DNA of 64,000 bases from Utricularia gibba (lineage: Eukaryota > Streptophyta > Magnoliopsida > Lamiales > Lentibulariaceae). The stretch lies in assembly GCA_002189035.1 (NCBI GenBank), contig CM007992.1, positions 372,001 to 436,000 on the forward strand, in the 5' to 3' direction. Below are positions 35,843 through 48,457 of this stretch, in pieces (the first letter of the stretch is position 1; every line of letters begins with the position of its first letter). The notes under the pieces were generated by a model. It did no database searches. It saw only the letters and a program-made list of their open reading frames with translations, and was not told where the DNA came from. The position numbers and the translations under genes are program-made.

Positions 35843-37096
35843 CCCCTTTTTCAGCGTTTTTTCCTATGTGATTCGTTGTGTTGCTGAATCACACCTGTGC
35901 TTTTAATCTTCTAGGTATTTTTCTCGTCTCCCCGAGCTCCTTTATTGTGGTAATTTTGCCTCTGATTCATTTCTGTTGCTGAGTGTCATTTTTTACACCT
36001 TTTTGGGTGTTTCTGCTGCTCAAAATTTCGGTATACCCTGCAACTAATCTTGATTCCACGTTAACTGGGTGGGTTTCCCTATTTGTAAACCTCTTCTGCT
36101 TCTGCTTCTTCATTCCCCTTCTACCTCAGTGTCTTCATGGCTCGAAACCTTTGCCAGGACTCGGGTGATCCCCGTGGAACTAGCACTTGATAGTGGTAGA
36201 TATTTCATGATACTTGATACGCATTGCGTCTCCAGAAGCCTTGCACTATCCCATTTGAAAAGTAAAAGGTAAAGCAGCCTAGTTGCTTTAGGGAATGCCT
36301 ACTTATCTCACACTTCTCCTTCAAAGAACCTGGCACCTCTGCCCACATTGCTTTTCCTTTTTTCTGTTCTTTGTTTCACTTGTCCGTGTCTCCACCCAAT
36401 TCATTTGGTCCCTTAAAGTGAAACCCACTTGACACAAAGCATATCAATGTGGAACCACGCTAGAAAAGAGGTAACGGATGAAAAACTTATCATGGTATAG
36501 GTTGTAGACTTTTCATTTTCATGTTTCCCCATTTCTCATTCCTGAGTGACATCAGACTCCACATGTATTGATTGGTTTTGCATATCTTGCAGTAAACATA
36601 ATCACAATGAAACCGGGAAACAGGCCAACTGCCTTGAAAAACCACAGTAATTGTGGGAGGCACTTGAATGACCACTGTGCTGTGGTTGAATGGTAAGAGC
36701 TTCCTCTATCCTAAAACAACGAAAGTTCAAACTTGATACAATTATTGTGATGATTTCAGGCATCACGCTGTTCAGCTGTGTGTCCTGCACTACCAAATGA
36801 AAGAATCTTCATTAAACATGAGAGGAGGAAGAAGGAACAAAACCAGCAACTCTGGGTCAGTTTTAGTTACATCCTGCACAGAAACAGAAGCTTCTTTCAC
36901 CAACTGGACCATGAAAATTGCACTAATTTGCACTAGTACAGAGATGGTACCTTGTTTCAAGGCTTCAAATGGGAGTTCGGATCACATGGGGAAAAATTTC
37001 CTGCATGTAAATTATCTACATCTGATCATGAATGCCGAATAAAGGAAGTTGAACAGGTTAGTTGGATGATGGGTGGTGTTGTTGCAAGGCAAGAGC
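35843..37096. other. spacer between the U6 gene and the 5-phosphatase gene
   Basis: T-rich sequence to 36050. The 3' UTR of the minus-strand 5-phosphatase gene is expected just left of 37097. No other gene is recognisable. Confidence 0.5.
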
Positions 37097-39983
37097 TCAG
37101 AAGAAGCAGAGTTCGGTGTAAACATGGGAGAACGGCAGTAGCTCTTCCACTGCGATCCTTGAATCCGAGCAACTTGTGCTCTTTCTCAACCGGTTGGGAA
37201 CTGATTCTACTTCTGCCCAAAACATACTCGAAACTGGTCGATGATCTGAAAACCTGGACTCCCCACGAAGATATGAAAGTTGCCGGATGCCGCTTCCATA
37301 CCATAATATTCTATCACACCTTCATACAAGACTACTGCATCAGAACATAAACTGGCATACCGAAGCTTTGATCACTTGAGGTAAATTCTAAAATGTTTTA
37401 CCATGCAGGAGTCCTTCGTTTCCCTTTTGGGTGTGTATCATCGCCTGCATATCGATCTGAATCAATGGAATACTTATAGGTTGGTGGAAAATATATCTTC
37501 CCTTCTCTCCAGCCATCGAAAACTCGGCCACGTCTCTGCTCTAATCTCAGCTGCAAAGACAAAGGGAGGCATGCTTAATCAAAGTTTACAAGCAGCTGGA
37601 TAACCAGAGCAAGAGAAGCATACTTGATCCTTTTCTAATAATGCTCTCCAGTTTTGCATTTCAATAAGCACTTTTGCAGATCGGTACGGTAGCGCGATCC
37701 GATAGTTGAGATCCCCAAGCCAAAAGATTCGGCTGCATCCAAATTTCAAGGATAAGAAACCTGAGTTAGAAAACCTCATGGCATAACAAGGATCAAAATA
37801 ATGCTTACTCATGCTCAAGAATGGTCTCTGGAGATTTCTCCTCATGGATGCTGGTAACACGAGGAAACCGCGTTTTCCTTAATATTTCCATAAAATCTGC
37901 GTTTCTACGAAGCTCATCTCCCTCTTTCTGACCAGATGTCAAGTGACTACACACAAAGCAAAGACTTGTATGGTGCAGCAGCATGCTTATTGAGATGGAT
38001 CCCTGCAAAATGACAGTTCCAGACTAAGTTTTTACCACTCAAGAGCTCCACAAATCTTTACTTGGATGACTTCTAGCAAGTTTAATGAAGAGAACTACCT
38101 TGTTGCCCAAATACCCCATCAATCCTCTGCCAATACATGAAACCTTCACATTCCGAACATGCTCTCTCAGTTCGGTTCGAACCCAAATAGTAAGAAATAT
38201 TCCAACCATTTGCTTGCTAGCCACCAAATGGTATCTTGAATATCCATGCATTGTGTATGCATCTTCTCCTGGTGCATTTGCACCATAGGGCCTTGGAGAA
38301 TACAACACGGTGCTAGGTGAATCCCCTGGTAGATAATCCTCATCTGAACCGAAACGAGAAAAATCGCTCGCCCTCTGGCCCAACGAATAGTCACTTGTCC
38401 TCCTGCTAGAAGAATAGTCACTCACTCTATGGCTGGAAGAATAATCACTGGGCCTCTGGCTAGAGGAAGAATCACTTGGTCTATAAGCACATCTCATGTT
38501 TGGACCATAATCACTTGCCCTGTGGCCAAATATAACCCGGTCGGAGACACTGTATCGCCGATCAAGTCGAGGCTGAGGGGTTGATGCATCATTCCCCATT
38601 GTCCAGCCTTGGGGTGTTTGGAAAGAGCGACGAGGAAAGAATGATGAAGCTTTCAGACCAATGGATCCCTCAAAGTCTGCATTCCATTCAGCAACTGGTT
38701 CAGGAATAGGTGATGGTGCATACCGGCCACTTCCCACACTAAATCCCGGAGCATTGTTCAATGTTCTCTTGATGAGAGACAGCCACTTCTTTGCCGGGCC
38801 GTTGTCCTCTGCTCCAAGAATGTTTCCAGCATTCAGAGGAACTATTTCTTGAAATCTAAAGTTCAAAAAAATTCAAAGCAGCTGTAAGAAATCAAAAAAA
38901 TGCATCACTGTTTCAAACACAAACAAGGATCATACCCTAGCACATAGATGTCAGCTGGAGGTGAAGAATGAAGCCAGTCATCCAAGTTCATATTGCTATG
39001 AGGTGATTTTCCACCCACATTCCAAGTTGATACAAAGATACTATTGAAATTCAAGAATAGAATGCAGTGAGCTAAAATACCATAAGCAAGACAATATGTT
39101 AGTCCATAAACACAAACCTGTAATTCTGTATATTGATAATCTGAGGATGATCTAGATAAGTTCTACCACGCCTTGACTGCGAGCGTGCATTCGAAAACGG
39201 ATGCTCTATGCCCTTCGCTGTTTTTCCTGTAGAAACAGAGATGCAGCGCAGATCAAATATGAGGATTTGGTAAGTGATGTTTATGATCAATGTCATAAAA
39301 TACAATGCCAATAAAATTCTAAGGAACTTTTTAACGAATAATCAAGTTGCAAGCATAGCCCTGAAACCTGTCTTGGTTTTCTTGACAGTAGAAGCTTCTC
39401 TCTCAGGAAAACTTCTTCTCCATACATCATCTCCTACATGGAAACGTTAAGTTTACTTAAACTCCGGCTTAACTTCAAACATTAATACTCAACAAGGCCA
39501 AGAATGTCATCAGAATTGTGCTTTAGAGGTGATTTTAAGGGCAAAAAACAAAGCCCATCCCTTCCATGAAGCGCAACAAAAACAATACATAAAGAAACTT
39601 AAAAAGACAAACTACTGCAAAACCAGACAGTGGAATTTTATAACCTACATATTTGCCCAGTTGGGTTTCTCATGAGTCATTGTTTTAGAGCTACAAAAGT
39701 GGAAGAATACAAACAAGGGATGATGTAGCAACAAACAAGAATTGAGTAGTTGGTTTCTGAGAATCAAATCTCTCACCCTTGTTAACATCATCATCGGCAT
39801 TGCGGTTCTCGCCTCTACACTTGATATTGAACCATTTCCTGATCAGCTTCTTTGACCAGAAGAGCTTCCACTAAACCCCAACCCATTTCAGTAAAAGAAA
39901 TACAGAAAAACAGGAAATCAGGGGGGAAAGAAGAGAAATGCGCAAAAAAAAACCTTGCTTCTCTTCGAATTCCGATCTCTCAT
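37097..39983 (-). CDS. type I inositol polyphosphate 5-phosphatase
   Basis: Ten exons on the minus strand: 39983-39954, 39870-39777, 39433-39368, 39226-39118, 39040-38936, 38855-38099, 38002-37809, 37732-37624, 37550-37402 and 37319-37097, total 1806 bases, phases matching (601 residues). 5-phosphatase motifs in order: [34 protein letters not shown], the catalytic WLGDLNYRI and [11 protein letters not shown], and [12 protein letters not shown]. This matches Arabidopsis IP5P1/IP5P2, which remove the 5-phosphate from soluble inositol phosphates (and for some members phosphoinositides) and damp calcium and ABA signalling. Exon 6 carries a long insertion in the catalytic domain with four or five copies of an RxSDYSSS-like unit. 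No damage is seen. Confidence 0.9.
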
Positions 39984-41499
39984 TGTGTTGGACTATTCCT
40001 TCATGAAGCAGTCTCCTCAGGATTCCCTTCCCACCCTCTTTTCAAAGAAAAAAAAAACCTGATCTTCGGCTGGATTAATCGCTCCCAAGATTTAACATTC
40101 GCAAGCGTCGCAAAATTCGCGAATGGGTAGTCCGGATTTCTCTGAAAAGCAATCACTCTTCAGCCATTTTTGTTACTCTGGGTTTCACCAAGAATCCCCG
40201 AACAAAGATTGCGTCTAACCACCGTATAAACGCACTGAAGGAGACTTTCTCAGGGTGTACAGAACTTATGAAACCCCAACAACACTAAACAAATTGAGAC
40301 AACTCGAGAACACAAAGGACAATGGAATTATGGGAACGAGGGAGACGTATGATTTCTCAGTCTTTTCCTCTTAGAGAGACAACCTCGATACCAGCAATGA
40401 AACGATAGCATTATAGCCTTAGAATTTGAGCAGAATAAAGTGCAGTCACCCCAGAGCAGTCCCCCTTTTCCCCTTCTCGCAGATACCCATGTGTGTCTGT
40501 GTGTGTGTTTCCCCTCCCTCACCCAACTCCACCATTAATCGCCCCTATCGCAGCGCCATTGTGTGGTAAGCATTTCTAAAAAAAAACTCTGACATCGACC
40601 TCCACAAGACGACCCAAGGAGCCCCATCCAAGGGACAGGTCATCGTGCAACCAAAACGAGGCCCCCAAGATTCAAGACGCCAACTTTGCTGCGTAAAGGG
40701 GTGCCCCTTGGTCAGCAAAAGCGCCCGGAGTCCTCAAAATTTGGCGAAAAAGACCATCTGGCGTTGCCCACCCACAGCTTAAAGCAAATAAAGGAAGGAA
40801 AATAAAGAGAACCGCAACAGTAGGATTATCATCGCGGTTTCCCATGCAAATCATCTTTTTACATTTCCCCGAAGATGATGTCCGAAAAAATTCTATTATA
40901 AAACTATTATGGGAATTAAAAGTAATTTTCTAAATTTTTATTTTTTTAATGAAAAATATTAAAATTAAATCAAAAAAATTATAATTTAGACAGAATTGGG
41001 TTTAACCTTAAGCTCAATCCCAAATTTTTCAACATAATTCTACAAAATATAATATTATTTTAAATATATATTTATAAAACTTTAATACCAAATAAAGTTT
41101 TAATTTGAATCAGAAAACATGGAAACAATTCCCAAATTTGATTTCATTAATTCTTTTATATCATGAATTTGGATATTCAACATGACGTCATAATTCAATT
41201 TTATTAATAGTTTGGATTTTATCAAAATGGTGAATAGTATTGAGGCACACTCAACAAGCAAAGCATCAAACCACCCCACAAGCAAATGAAATAATAATAT
41301 ATAATATTAATCCCCCAAAAGTTATCCTATTTTGATAGATATTTTAAAAGGTAGAAAAGAAAACACAATTTGGGCTTTCATACTGGGCCTCATACATGTT
41401 TCATATTGGGCCTAAAAGCCCAACACCTCAAAATGATCACTACAAGTTCATTCACATAGCCGGTTTCCAGCATTTGCAACTTCCACATGGATCTTCATC
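39984..41499. other. 5-phosphatase leader/promoter and AT-rich spacer
   Basis: 40000-40550 probably includes the leader of the 5-phosphatase gene, with GT-repeat sequence near 40490-40508. 40860-41340 is AT-rich. No gene is seen. Confidence 0.5.
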
Positions 41500-43671
41500 T
41501 TACCCTTTGGTTCTGACGATGGTGATGCTGCCTTCACCGCCTTCTGTTCGAATCTTGGTCTTCCCTACCACAGGCTTCCCGGAGAATGCCGATGTGGGAT
41601 ACGAAAGCGAAGCGTCTTGCTCCGTTTTGCTCGATTTCGGAGTGTGCAGCCTCTGGTTTATGTCCTTGAGAGTCATGTCTCCATGTGCAGCGCAGGGCTT
41701 GATGAAGGTGAATGGGTAGATGATGGAAGAGGCGAGCTTAGGAGGTGTGCGCATGTATGACTTTTTACCTGAATGGTGAGCACCAGGGCAGGAATTAAAT
41801 GTCAGTGTGCCAGGAAGGAGAAAGGAGGACAATGCTGACACCTTTGAGTGTGATGTTCTGAGTTGTGTGAACAGGGAGCTTTTCTACAGCATTTGCATCG
41901 TGCTCGAATAAGTTGCCACAAGGCCCTGCAAAGAGCAATGGTGGGAGACAAAGTCATTGGTGCACAAGAATCTATAACAACTTGGAGGAGTTTCTGGTTC
42001 TGATTCCTACCAGAAACATCATTCTGAACAGCAGATGCTCCTGGTGCAATCCTATTTTGACATGCAATATGGTCAGGGGTGATATGAAAGAAGCTATGAT
42101 AAATCAGCGAGCATACATATCATCGTTAAAGCAGTCATCAATCCACCGTTCAGCTGAAGGATCCAGATGCTCATCACTGACAAGATCTGTTTCATCTGCA
42201 AATGGTAGCTTATCAGTGTCATTGTATCTAAGCAAAGATGTTGTTGATCGAATAAACTAGAAAGATTCATCAAACCTGCAAATACGGACACCCAATCAGA
42301 TATATCGGCCATGTTATCTTCAAAACTATCCACTTTCTCCTGAAAATTAAAGCATACATCCTTGATGGCTATGAATTTTCCTATGAAACCGACTTTTGAG
42401 CTGAAATTCAACACGTGAACTGAAAATAGCTTCTAGTCTGTTGAGAGAACTCGGTCACGGATCTAACAAACTCAATTGGAACTGACCTTGGATCTCAAAT
42501 ACACCTCATTGTTGCATAGAGATGCATCCAGAAAATCTGGCTCGAAGTGAAGCATTCTGCGCCTTTTCAGCTGGGAGCAAGGCTCCATGTCTTGCTCTAT
42601 CTCCTTCCCATGGATTCCTGTAGTACGCTGATATCATGAACATGCTTCTGGTCGCAAGAAAATAACATTGCATTCCACAAATTTTCAGGATCATTTCAAA
42701 TGCAAGCAACATATTGGGGACATTGAAAAGACTGCTCCACCAACATATTCATCGTTCAATCTTTTCAAAGGACACCATCAAAAAATGTAAGAACAGGTCT
42801 CTTGGAATCTAGAGCACATTCTTTGCAACTCAACCGGCGAAAGAGATAATCATGGTGAACTGACAGATACATCATAGTAGTATCATCACCCACCCTTGAC
42901 ATCATCTTGATTGAAACATCACCATTACAGAAGACAACGCATGAGCTACAGTAGGCGAAAGAGGATACATTTCTCAAATAGTTAGGAAGTAACATTCAAG
43001 AAAGTTGATTCCCACCATTGCCATGTAAATGATGAGACAGACCACTACAAGACTTGAGTGGTGTAGTTGTAACATCGAACGTGCAACCGACATGACCTTC
43101 CCTTTGGTCCGATGCAGGCACTAAGCTTTTGGATACTTCTGCAGCTGAGTGGGGCAAACCAAAGTCAGTACCCTGGCTAAAGCCTCGTACTGTACAAAGT
43201 GTAATGGAATCCATAACCGATTCAGTAAGCAACTACATACCAGCGTTAGTATTATCAGCAAGAGAAGAATTCAGGCCCTGCCAAGCCCATCCTTCGACCT
43301 CACTGGTGCAAACAGGTGAAAAATATGTCACCAACACATTGTACATGAAGTATACAAGGTGATAAAACTAACTAAACAATGAATTTCTTATAGGAAATTT
43401 AGCATTTCCCACTAAATGACAAGGCTACCGTCAAATATCATGCTCTTAGCTACCCAGATCCTCCAAGAAGCACACACACAAAAAAGCATTGGCCGCACAG
43501 GCATTACACATATACAGCAACGCTTCCCCCTTCCTCTTTCAACTTCACCAAACTTAAAACCAACACCATAAGTGGATAAAACACACTACTAGTAAGTAGC
43601 AACCAACACAGCGATCCAAAACAACAAAAATGTTAGGATTCAGAGACCCACCCATCATTGTCATAGTTCAT
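41500..43671 (-). CDS. XRI1: XRI1-like protein (X-ray induced transcript 1)
   Basis: Nine exons on the minus strand: 43671-43652, 43302-43241, 43189-43016, 42617-42487, 42339-42276, 42195-42117, 42051-42011, 41925-41842 and 41768-41500, total 924 bases, 307 residues. Family landmarks: GWAWQG near the N-terminus, TTTPLKSCSGLSHH, LKRRRMLHFEPDFLDASLCN, and the highly conserved C-terminus YMRTPPKLASSIIYPFTFIK, HGDMTLKDINQRLHTP and YPTSAFSGKPVVGKTKIRTE ending ITIVRTKG. XRI1 is a plant nuclear protein needed for meiosis and DNA-damage responses. Intron 2 as modelled (43190-43240) is only 51 bases, short for a plant, so the boundary may be elsewhere. Other joins are secure. Confidence 0.87.
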
Positions 43672-44423
43672 GTTTTCTTGGTTTTCAGCCCACGTCCACT
43701 CCGCACAAACTGGGCGCCGTCCTTCAACACCCACAACAGTAAAACCCAAAGAAGAAACGTTAAATATCAACAACCCACACAACGAACGCTCGGATTCGAC
43801 TCCCCGCTACAGCATATTACACAGTTCCGTTAATGCCACATTCGATCTTTCCCCGCGTATGTAGCGTAGTCCAAAAGATTTCCAGCTACACTTGTCCGGC
43901 GTGAGAAATCTGCCCTTCTCTAAGACATTTAAAAGACAACAGCTCTAGAAATCTGGAGCAATCGTAGGCAAGAAGAAGACAGACACTGACTACTCTTCAA
44001 TGGCTCTGCTACGGGCCGGGTTATCTACCCTGGGAAAATTCCTTTTTCCCCCCTCGGGAGAATTAATTATATACTTTTTCAAAAACAATTTTAATAACCT
44101 TCTAATAAATTAAAATCCCAATTACTTGTTAAAAATATAAAAATATATTTCTATTTTTCTAATAAATTATTTATAATACAATTTTCTATGTCCCAACAAA
44201 AACCCAGACGTGATGCCTTCTACAGAGGCAAATGCAGAAGAATCAAACATTCAGGTTTTCCGAAGGGAAGAAGAGCATCCATGGTACATACAAAACTGAG
44301 TAGAAAGGAGGGACAAATGTTCAACTCGGAGAGCAAAAAACAGTTGCTTCCCAGAAAATGAAGATCCGTACAACCATGGCTTTATAGGGAAAAACAACCC
44401 AACTAGCTGAGGTGCTTACTCAG
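43672..44423. other. XRI1 leader/promoter and RPS3a 3' flank
   Basis: 43672-44020 likely holds the XRI1 leader (possibly with an intron). The rest is AT-rich and then enters the 3' UTR of the S3a gene. No separate gene is seen. Confidence 0.5.
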
Positions 44424-45842
44424 TTAGGCACCAACAACTTCATTGGGCTCAGCTGCGGGCTCTTCAGCTGGCCTATCCAGCTTCACGCCAACATCTTCGC
44501 TGTAGTCGCCATGAACCTAGAAAGGCAGTAGGTACTTGTTAATTAGAATTGAGTGGAAATAGAAGAGACCGCGTCGAGGTAGAGGAAGTGTCTGTTACCT
44601 CCATCAACTTCCCGAGATCGAACTTGGGAGCTTTCAGTATCTTCACCTTTCTGATGTACACATTCTGCAGGGGATAGATGCTTGAGGTTGCCTTCTCAAT
44701 CTCCTTGCCGATTGACTCGGGGATAAATTTTTGAACAAGTTCTTTAAGATCACAGGATTGTGCCTGGTTGACCATGATTTCCCTCATCTTTCTGCGGATC
44801 TGTTACGAAAGAAGCAGGGAAAAACAACGTAGGTGCAAATATTATATAATGTTCAAGAAGTAGAGAAATAATGCACGTAATAGTGCATTACTTGACGGAT
44901 TTGACTTGACTGAGCATAGCACGTCCTTTTTTGCTGATTGGCACGCTTCTTGGTGAAGGCAATGCAGAACAGCCTCAGTGTGTAGTTATCTGTTGTCTTT
45001 ACATCGACATGAGCTTCAATTAAGGATTGCCATTTCTTGACCAAAGATCTCAATTTGTCGGTAGTGAAGTTCATGCCCTGCAATATCCGAACAACTCTTA
45101 AGCCAACTATGAATACAAAGTGCAGAGGATGAGAAAGAATAGAATTAACTCTTAAACCTACCCAGAAGTTGGTCAGAACATTCTTTCCCTGGACATCCTC
45201 AGCTCTCAGACGAATCTTTCGGAAGGCATGATCCTCATCATTTTGAAGATCAGCCAAACTGACCTCAAAGACGCGGTGCTTCAGTCCTTCTGAAGCAATC
45301 TAGTTGAATTATGAAATTAAATCATATATCCAGATTGAGATTCGATAGAAAGATGATGTTTTTTTGTTTCTGACACGAAGAGCAGAATAGAATCACGATC
45401 TCAAATACTAAAATACGAGCACACATTACAATATGTAACATTCCGGACACAAATAACCCACCCAACATCTCGTAACATAGAAATGCAAGGAAAATCACCT
45501 TTGTACCCTGGGTTCGAGTCACCAGAGTTTTCCCCACGCTTCTTACGTTGAAAATTGATGGCGCCTTGATATCATACCAATCCTTCTTGGAAAATGGATC
45601 GACACTGCGGCCATTTGCAGCGAAACAAGCAATTGTGAATAAAAAGGATAGAAAAACCGAATTACATCCTGATCATAATATACACTCACGCTTTCTTCTT
45701 GCCTCCCTTCTTGCCCTTCGAAATCCTCTTGTTCTTACTGCACAAACACACAATACGCTAAAATCAAACACGAAATCGCGCGAGAAGAATATCCAGAATA
45801 ATTTAAACAAAAAATGCTACAGCTGCAGTACCCGACGGCCAT
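44424..45842 (-). CDS. RPS3A: 40S ribosomal protein S3a (eS1)
   Basis: Seven coding exons on the minus strand: 45842-45832, 45737-45690, 45604-45499, 45299-45162, 45077-44892, 44799-44599 and 44516-44424, total 783 bases (260 residues; plant S3a is about 262). The tiny first exon codes MAV plus part of a Gly codon, followed by a [20 protein letters not shown] basic N-terminus, [60 protein letters not shown] and a C-terminal acidic tail ([13 protein letters not shown]). The protein is a core component of the small ribosomal subunit near the mRNA exit. The promoter has site II TGGGCC elements and a telo-box-like AGCCCTAG in the leader, as is usual for plant ribosomal genes. Confidence 0.95.
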
Positions 45843-45904
45843 GCTGGCGCAGAAGGGGATCCTTCAAGAGCGGAGAGAGCAGAAATGAACACCACAGAAG
45901 CTCT

Positions 45905-46000
45905 CAGCCCTAGCCAGGCGGCGATGGCACTGTATTTATAAAAATGGGCCGAGAATGCGTGATCACCAGCCCACTTTCAAGTTTCAGACATAACTGGGCC
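45905..46000 (-). promoter_or_regulatory. S3a promoter: TATA, site II and telo-box-like motifs
   Basis: On the plus strand, AGCCCTAG at 45906-45913, TATTTATA near 45933-45940, TGGGCC at 45945-45950 and 45995-46000, and AGCCCAC near 45968. Site II (TGGGCC/T) and telo-box elements together mark promoters of plant translation genes. The order fits transcription to the left into S3a. Confidence 0.55.
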
Positions 46001-48457
46001 TGAGGCCTATTCCATTTCCTATTTTCAAATCCAACCAAATATTTTCTTTTTACACCTCATTTATTTTTCCGCATCGCCCCACGCGTGGGGTTATTTAGAA
46101 AACGACCCCTACACAAAATTTACCTCAGAAACGACCCACTATTCCAAAGTAATTACAACAGTACCCATTTTTCATTATATATTATATTCAAATAAGTATT
46201 ATACCTCTTTACTGTTTTCTAAAATACAAAAAATAAAATTACAATATTTTTGTGATAAATGTGGGTAGTTTTCTAAAATAAATGTTCGTGTAGGGGTGGT
46301 TTTCTAAATAACTGAAGGATTGATTCTCTTCTAAAATATTTTTATTATAAAATAATTATTAGTATTAATGCAGGGTCGCAGTTGGGGGTTCTGTAGCGGC
46401 GGCGTAGGGTTGGGGATGGCGGGTTCCCAAGGCGAGCCCGGAAAATCTAATTTGACAGCGGAGGGCATCTCACTCGCAGAGACGTCACTCTCCTCATTAA
46501 TTCTTTTTACAACCATTATTTTCTATTTATTTATTCTTATTAGGTTTTAATATTCATTATTTTATTATTATTACTATTTAAAATTTTAGTATTCATAATA
46601 TACACCATTTTAACATAATAATTGACATTAGTATTCAATTATTACTTTAAACCTTTGATTGATTAGTGAATATTAAATATATTCGATTTCCAATAATATT
46701 GGGAATGTACTAGAAAATTAATTTTAGTACGTCAAATAGAGAGTTAAAATGATTATTTTTCTACATGGTCCGAATAAATCATGTTTTAAATTTGAGAATT
46801 AAAGCTATGTTTTGAAAAAAAATTTAAAATCTATTTTTAATTTTCAAAAATAAAAATAATATTATTCTAGAATAATATCAATTGTAAAAGTAATTTTATC
46901 AAAAAAAATATTTTTAAAATTATACTATAAAAATTATTTTTAGAAAAGTAATTAATATTTTATTTTTACTTTTAATTTTTATTTTTCCAAAATAATTTTC
47001 AAAAATAAAATAATTTTCAAAAATTTTCCATAACACTAATTAAGTATACTTATACGTCAAATTTTGAAGATTTAATAATATGTGATACGTAAAATGTTGT
47101 GTATGGAGTAAATTACAATTTAATGCCAAAGTAGCGACATGCAATAACACCGGTAGATGTCGTTTTTATTTTCATTCTTTGGGAAGTGGTGTCAATCAAT
47201 TAATTAAGCCGTTTGTCGTTAATCCCCCCACGGGGTTTCTTTCAACTTGTAGTTTTCAATTTGCGCCCCAATTTTTCGCCTCCTCTAAGTCGGCAATGTG
47301 GACAATGAGGACCGGGGGAAGGAAGTGATTGATGAAATTGGCACCAAAATCCGAGATTTGAATACAATTCCCTTTTCGTGTAATTATGAGGAAAAAATGT
47401 ATTATAAGATTAGAAATATATATCTATTTAAATTTATTTAAATATATGAAAATTTTCATCAGTAATTAATATGGTATATCATTATTAACTCAACTCCTTC
47501 ATCTTACATTTTTTTCTACTCAGATAGTGAGTGACATCTTTGAGTGTTGTGTTACATCATTGACATATGTTTGGGTTTCGCTAAGATTTCAAACATTACG
47601 ATCCACACAACCCAAATCCGAAACATGAATTGTAGATGTAAATCACGTGGATTCCAACTTCGAAAATTATCCACAAATTATTAAATAAAATATTAATCGA
47701 TAAAATCTCAAATAGTGATCAACTAGTTCAAGTCCCACATGTTGAACCCAAAAGTTGTGAGGAGCATAAAATCGTCCCATAAAAATAATATTTAATTAAA
47801 TTATTGATCTTGACCACAACTCACTGTTGTACGTGACCTTGATGAGGTAAGCGTGGGTGGGGGAGGTGGGAATAGTACTTCATTTTTGTTTATATAGCAG
47901 AATTAATTTCGTGTTTCTTACCCTTAAAATATGAATTTATTTTTTATTGGAAGAAATTCTGAAAAATACCAAATAAAAACTTAGAAGTCGTTTTAATTAA
48001 TTTATGTGTAAACTTGAGTATAAATCTTCTACACTATAACATAAAACACTCTCTTATTGTCTGAATATATGTGCGGATTATGGACTTAAATGGCTAATAA
48101 AACAAAAATAGATATTGACTTTGAAATAAAGGAATAAATAAATATTATTTCCGAATTTCTTTTGGCCTCGTTATTGCAATAATATGGAAGGGGTGGGTGT
48201 CGGTTAACGGCAGATGGGAGGTTTGGGGGCAGAACTGTAATTGTGTAGTAAATGGAGTCCCGTTTTATGAATAATTTTTCTCTTTCGCTGCACACAACTT
48301 TACTGACAGCTCGGCCCCCACCCCCTTCCCTTTCTCTCTCTACACCTCCGTTTTCCACTTTCTTCTTCTCAATCCACGCTCTCTATAAACATCCTCCGTC
48401 ATCCCACTACCTTCATTTCACTTCGCTTCGCGGAACCCCACATCTGTTTCCCCCCTA
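46001..48457. other. long AT-rich intergenic region with a small GC-rich islet
   Basis: Mostly AT-rich DNA with many ATTTT/AAAAT strings. A GC-rich islet at about 46370-46490 stands out but codes nothing I recognise. The last 200 bases (C/T-rich, 48290-48457) fit the leader of the VAN3-binding-protein gene. Confidence 0.5.

Noticed and set aside
42765-42995. 76-codon frame considered as an XRI1 exon
   Set aside because: Skipping it keeps the phase and the family sequence; the frame lies within an intron.
43780-43850. tRNA-like GGATTCGACTCC string
   Set aside because: No matching acceptor stem or anticodon arm could be built around it.
46368-46550. GC-rich islet considered as a first exon or LTR piece
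   Set aside because: Too short, no splice-linked exon and no repeat partner in the window.
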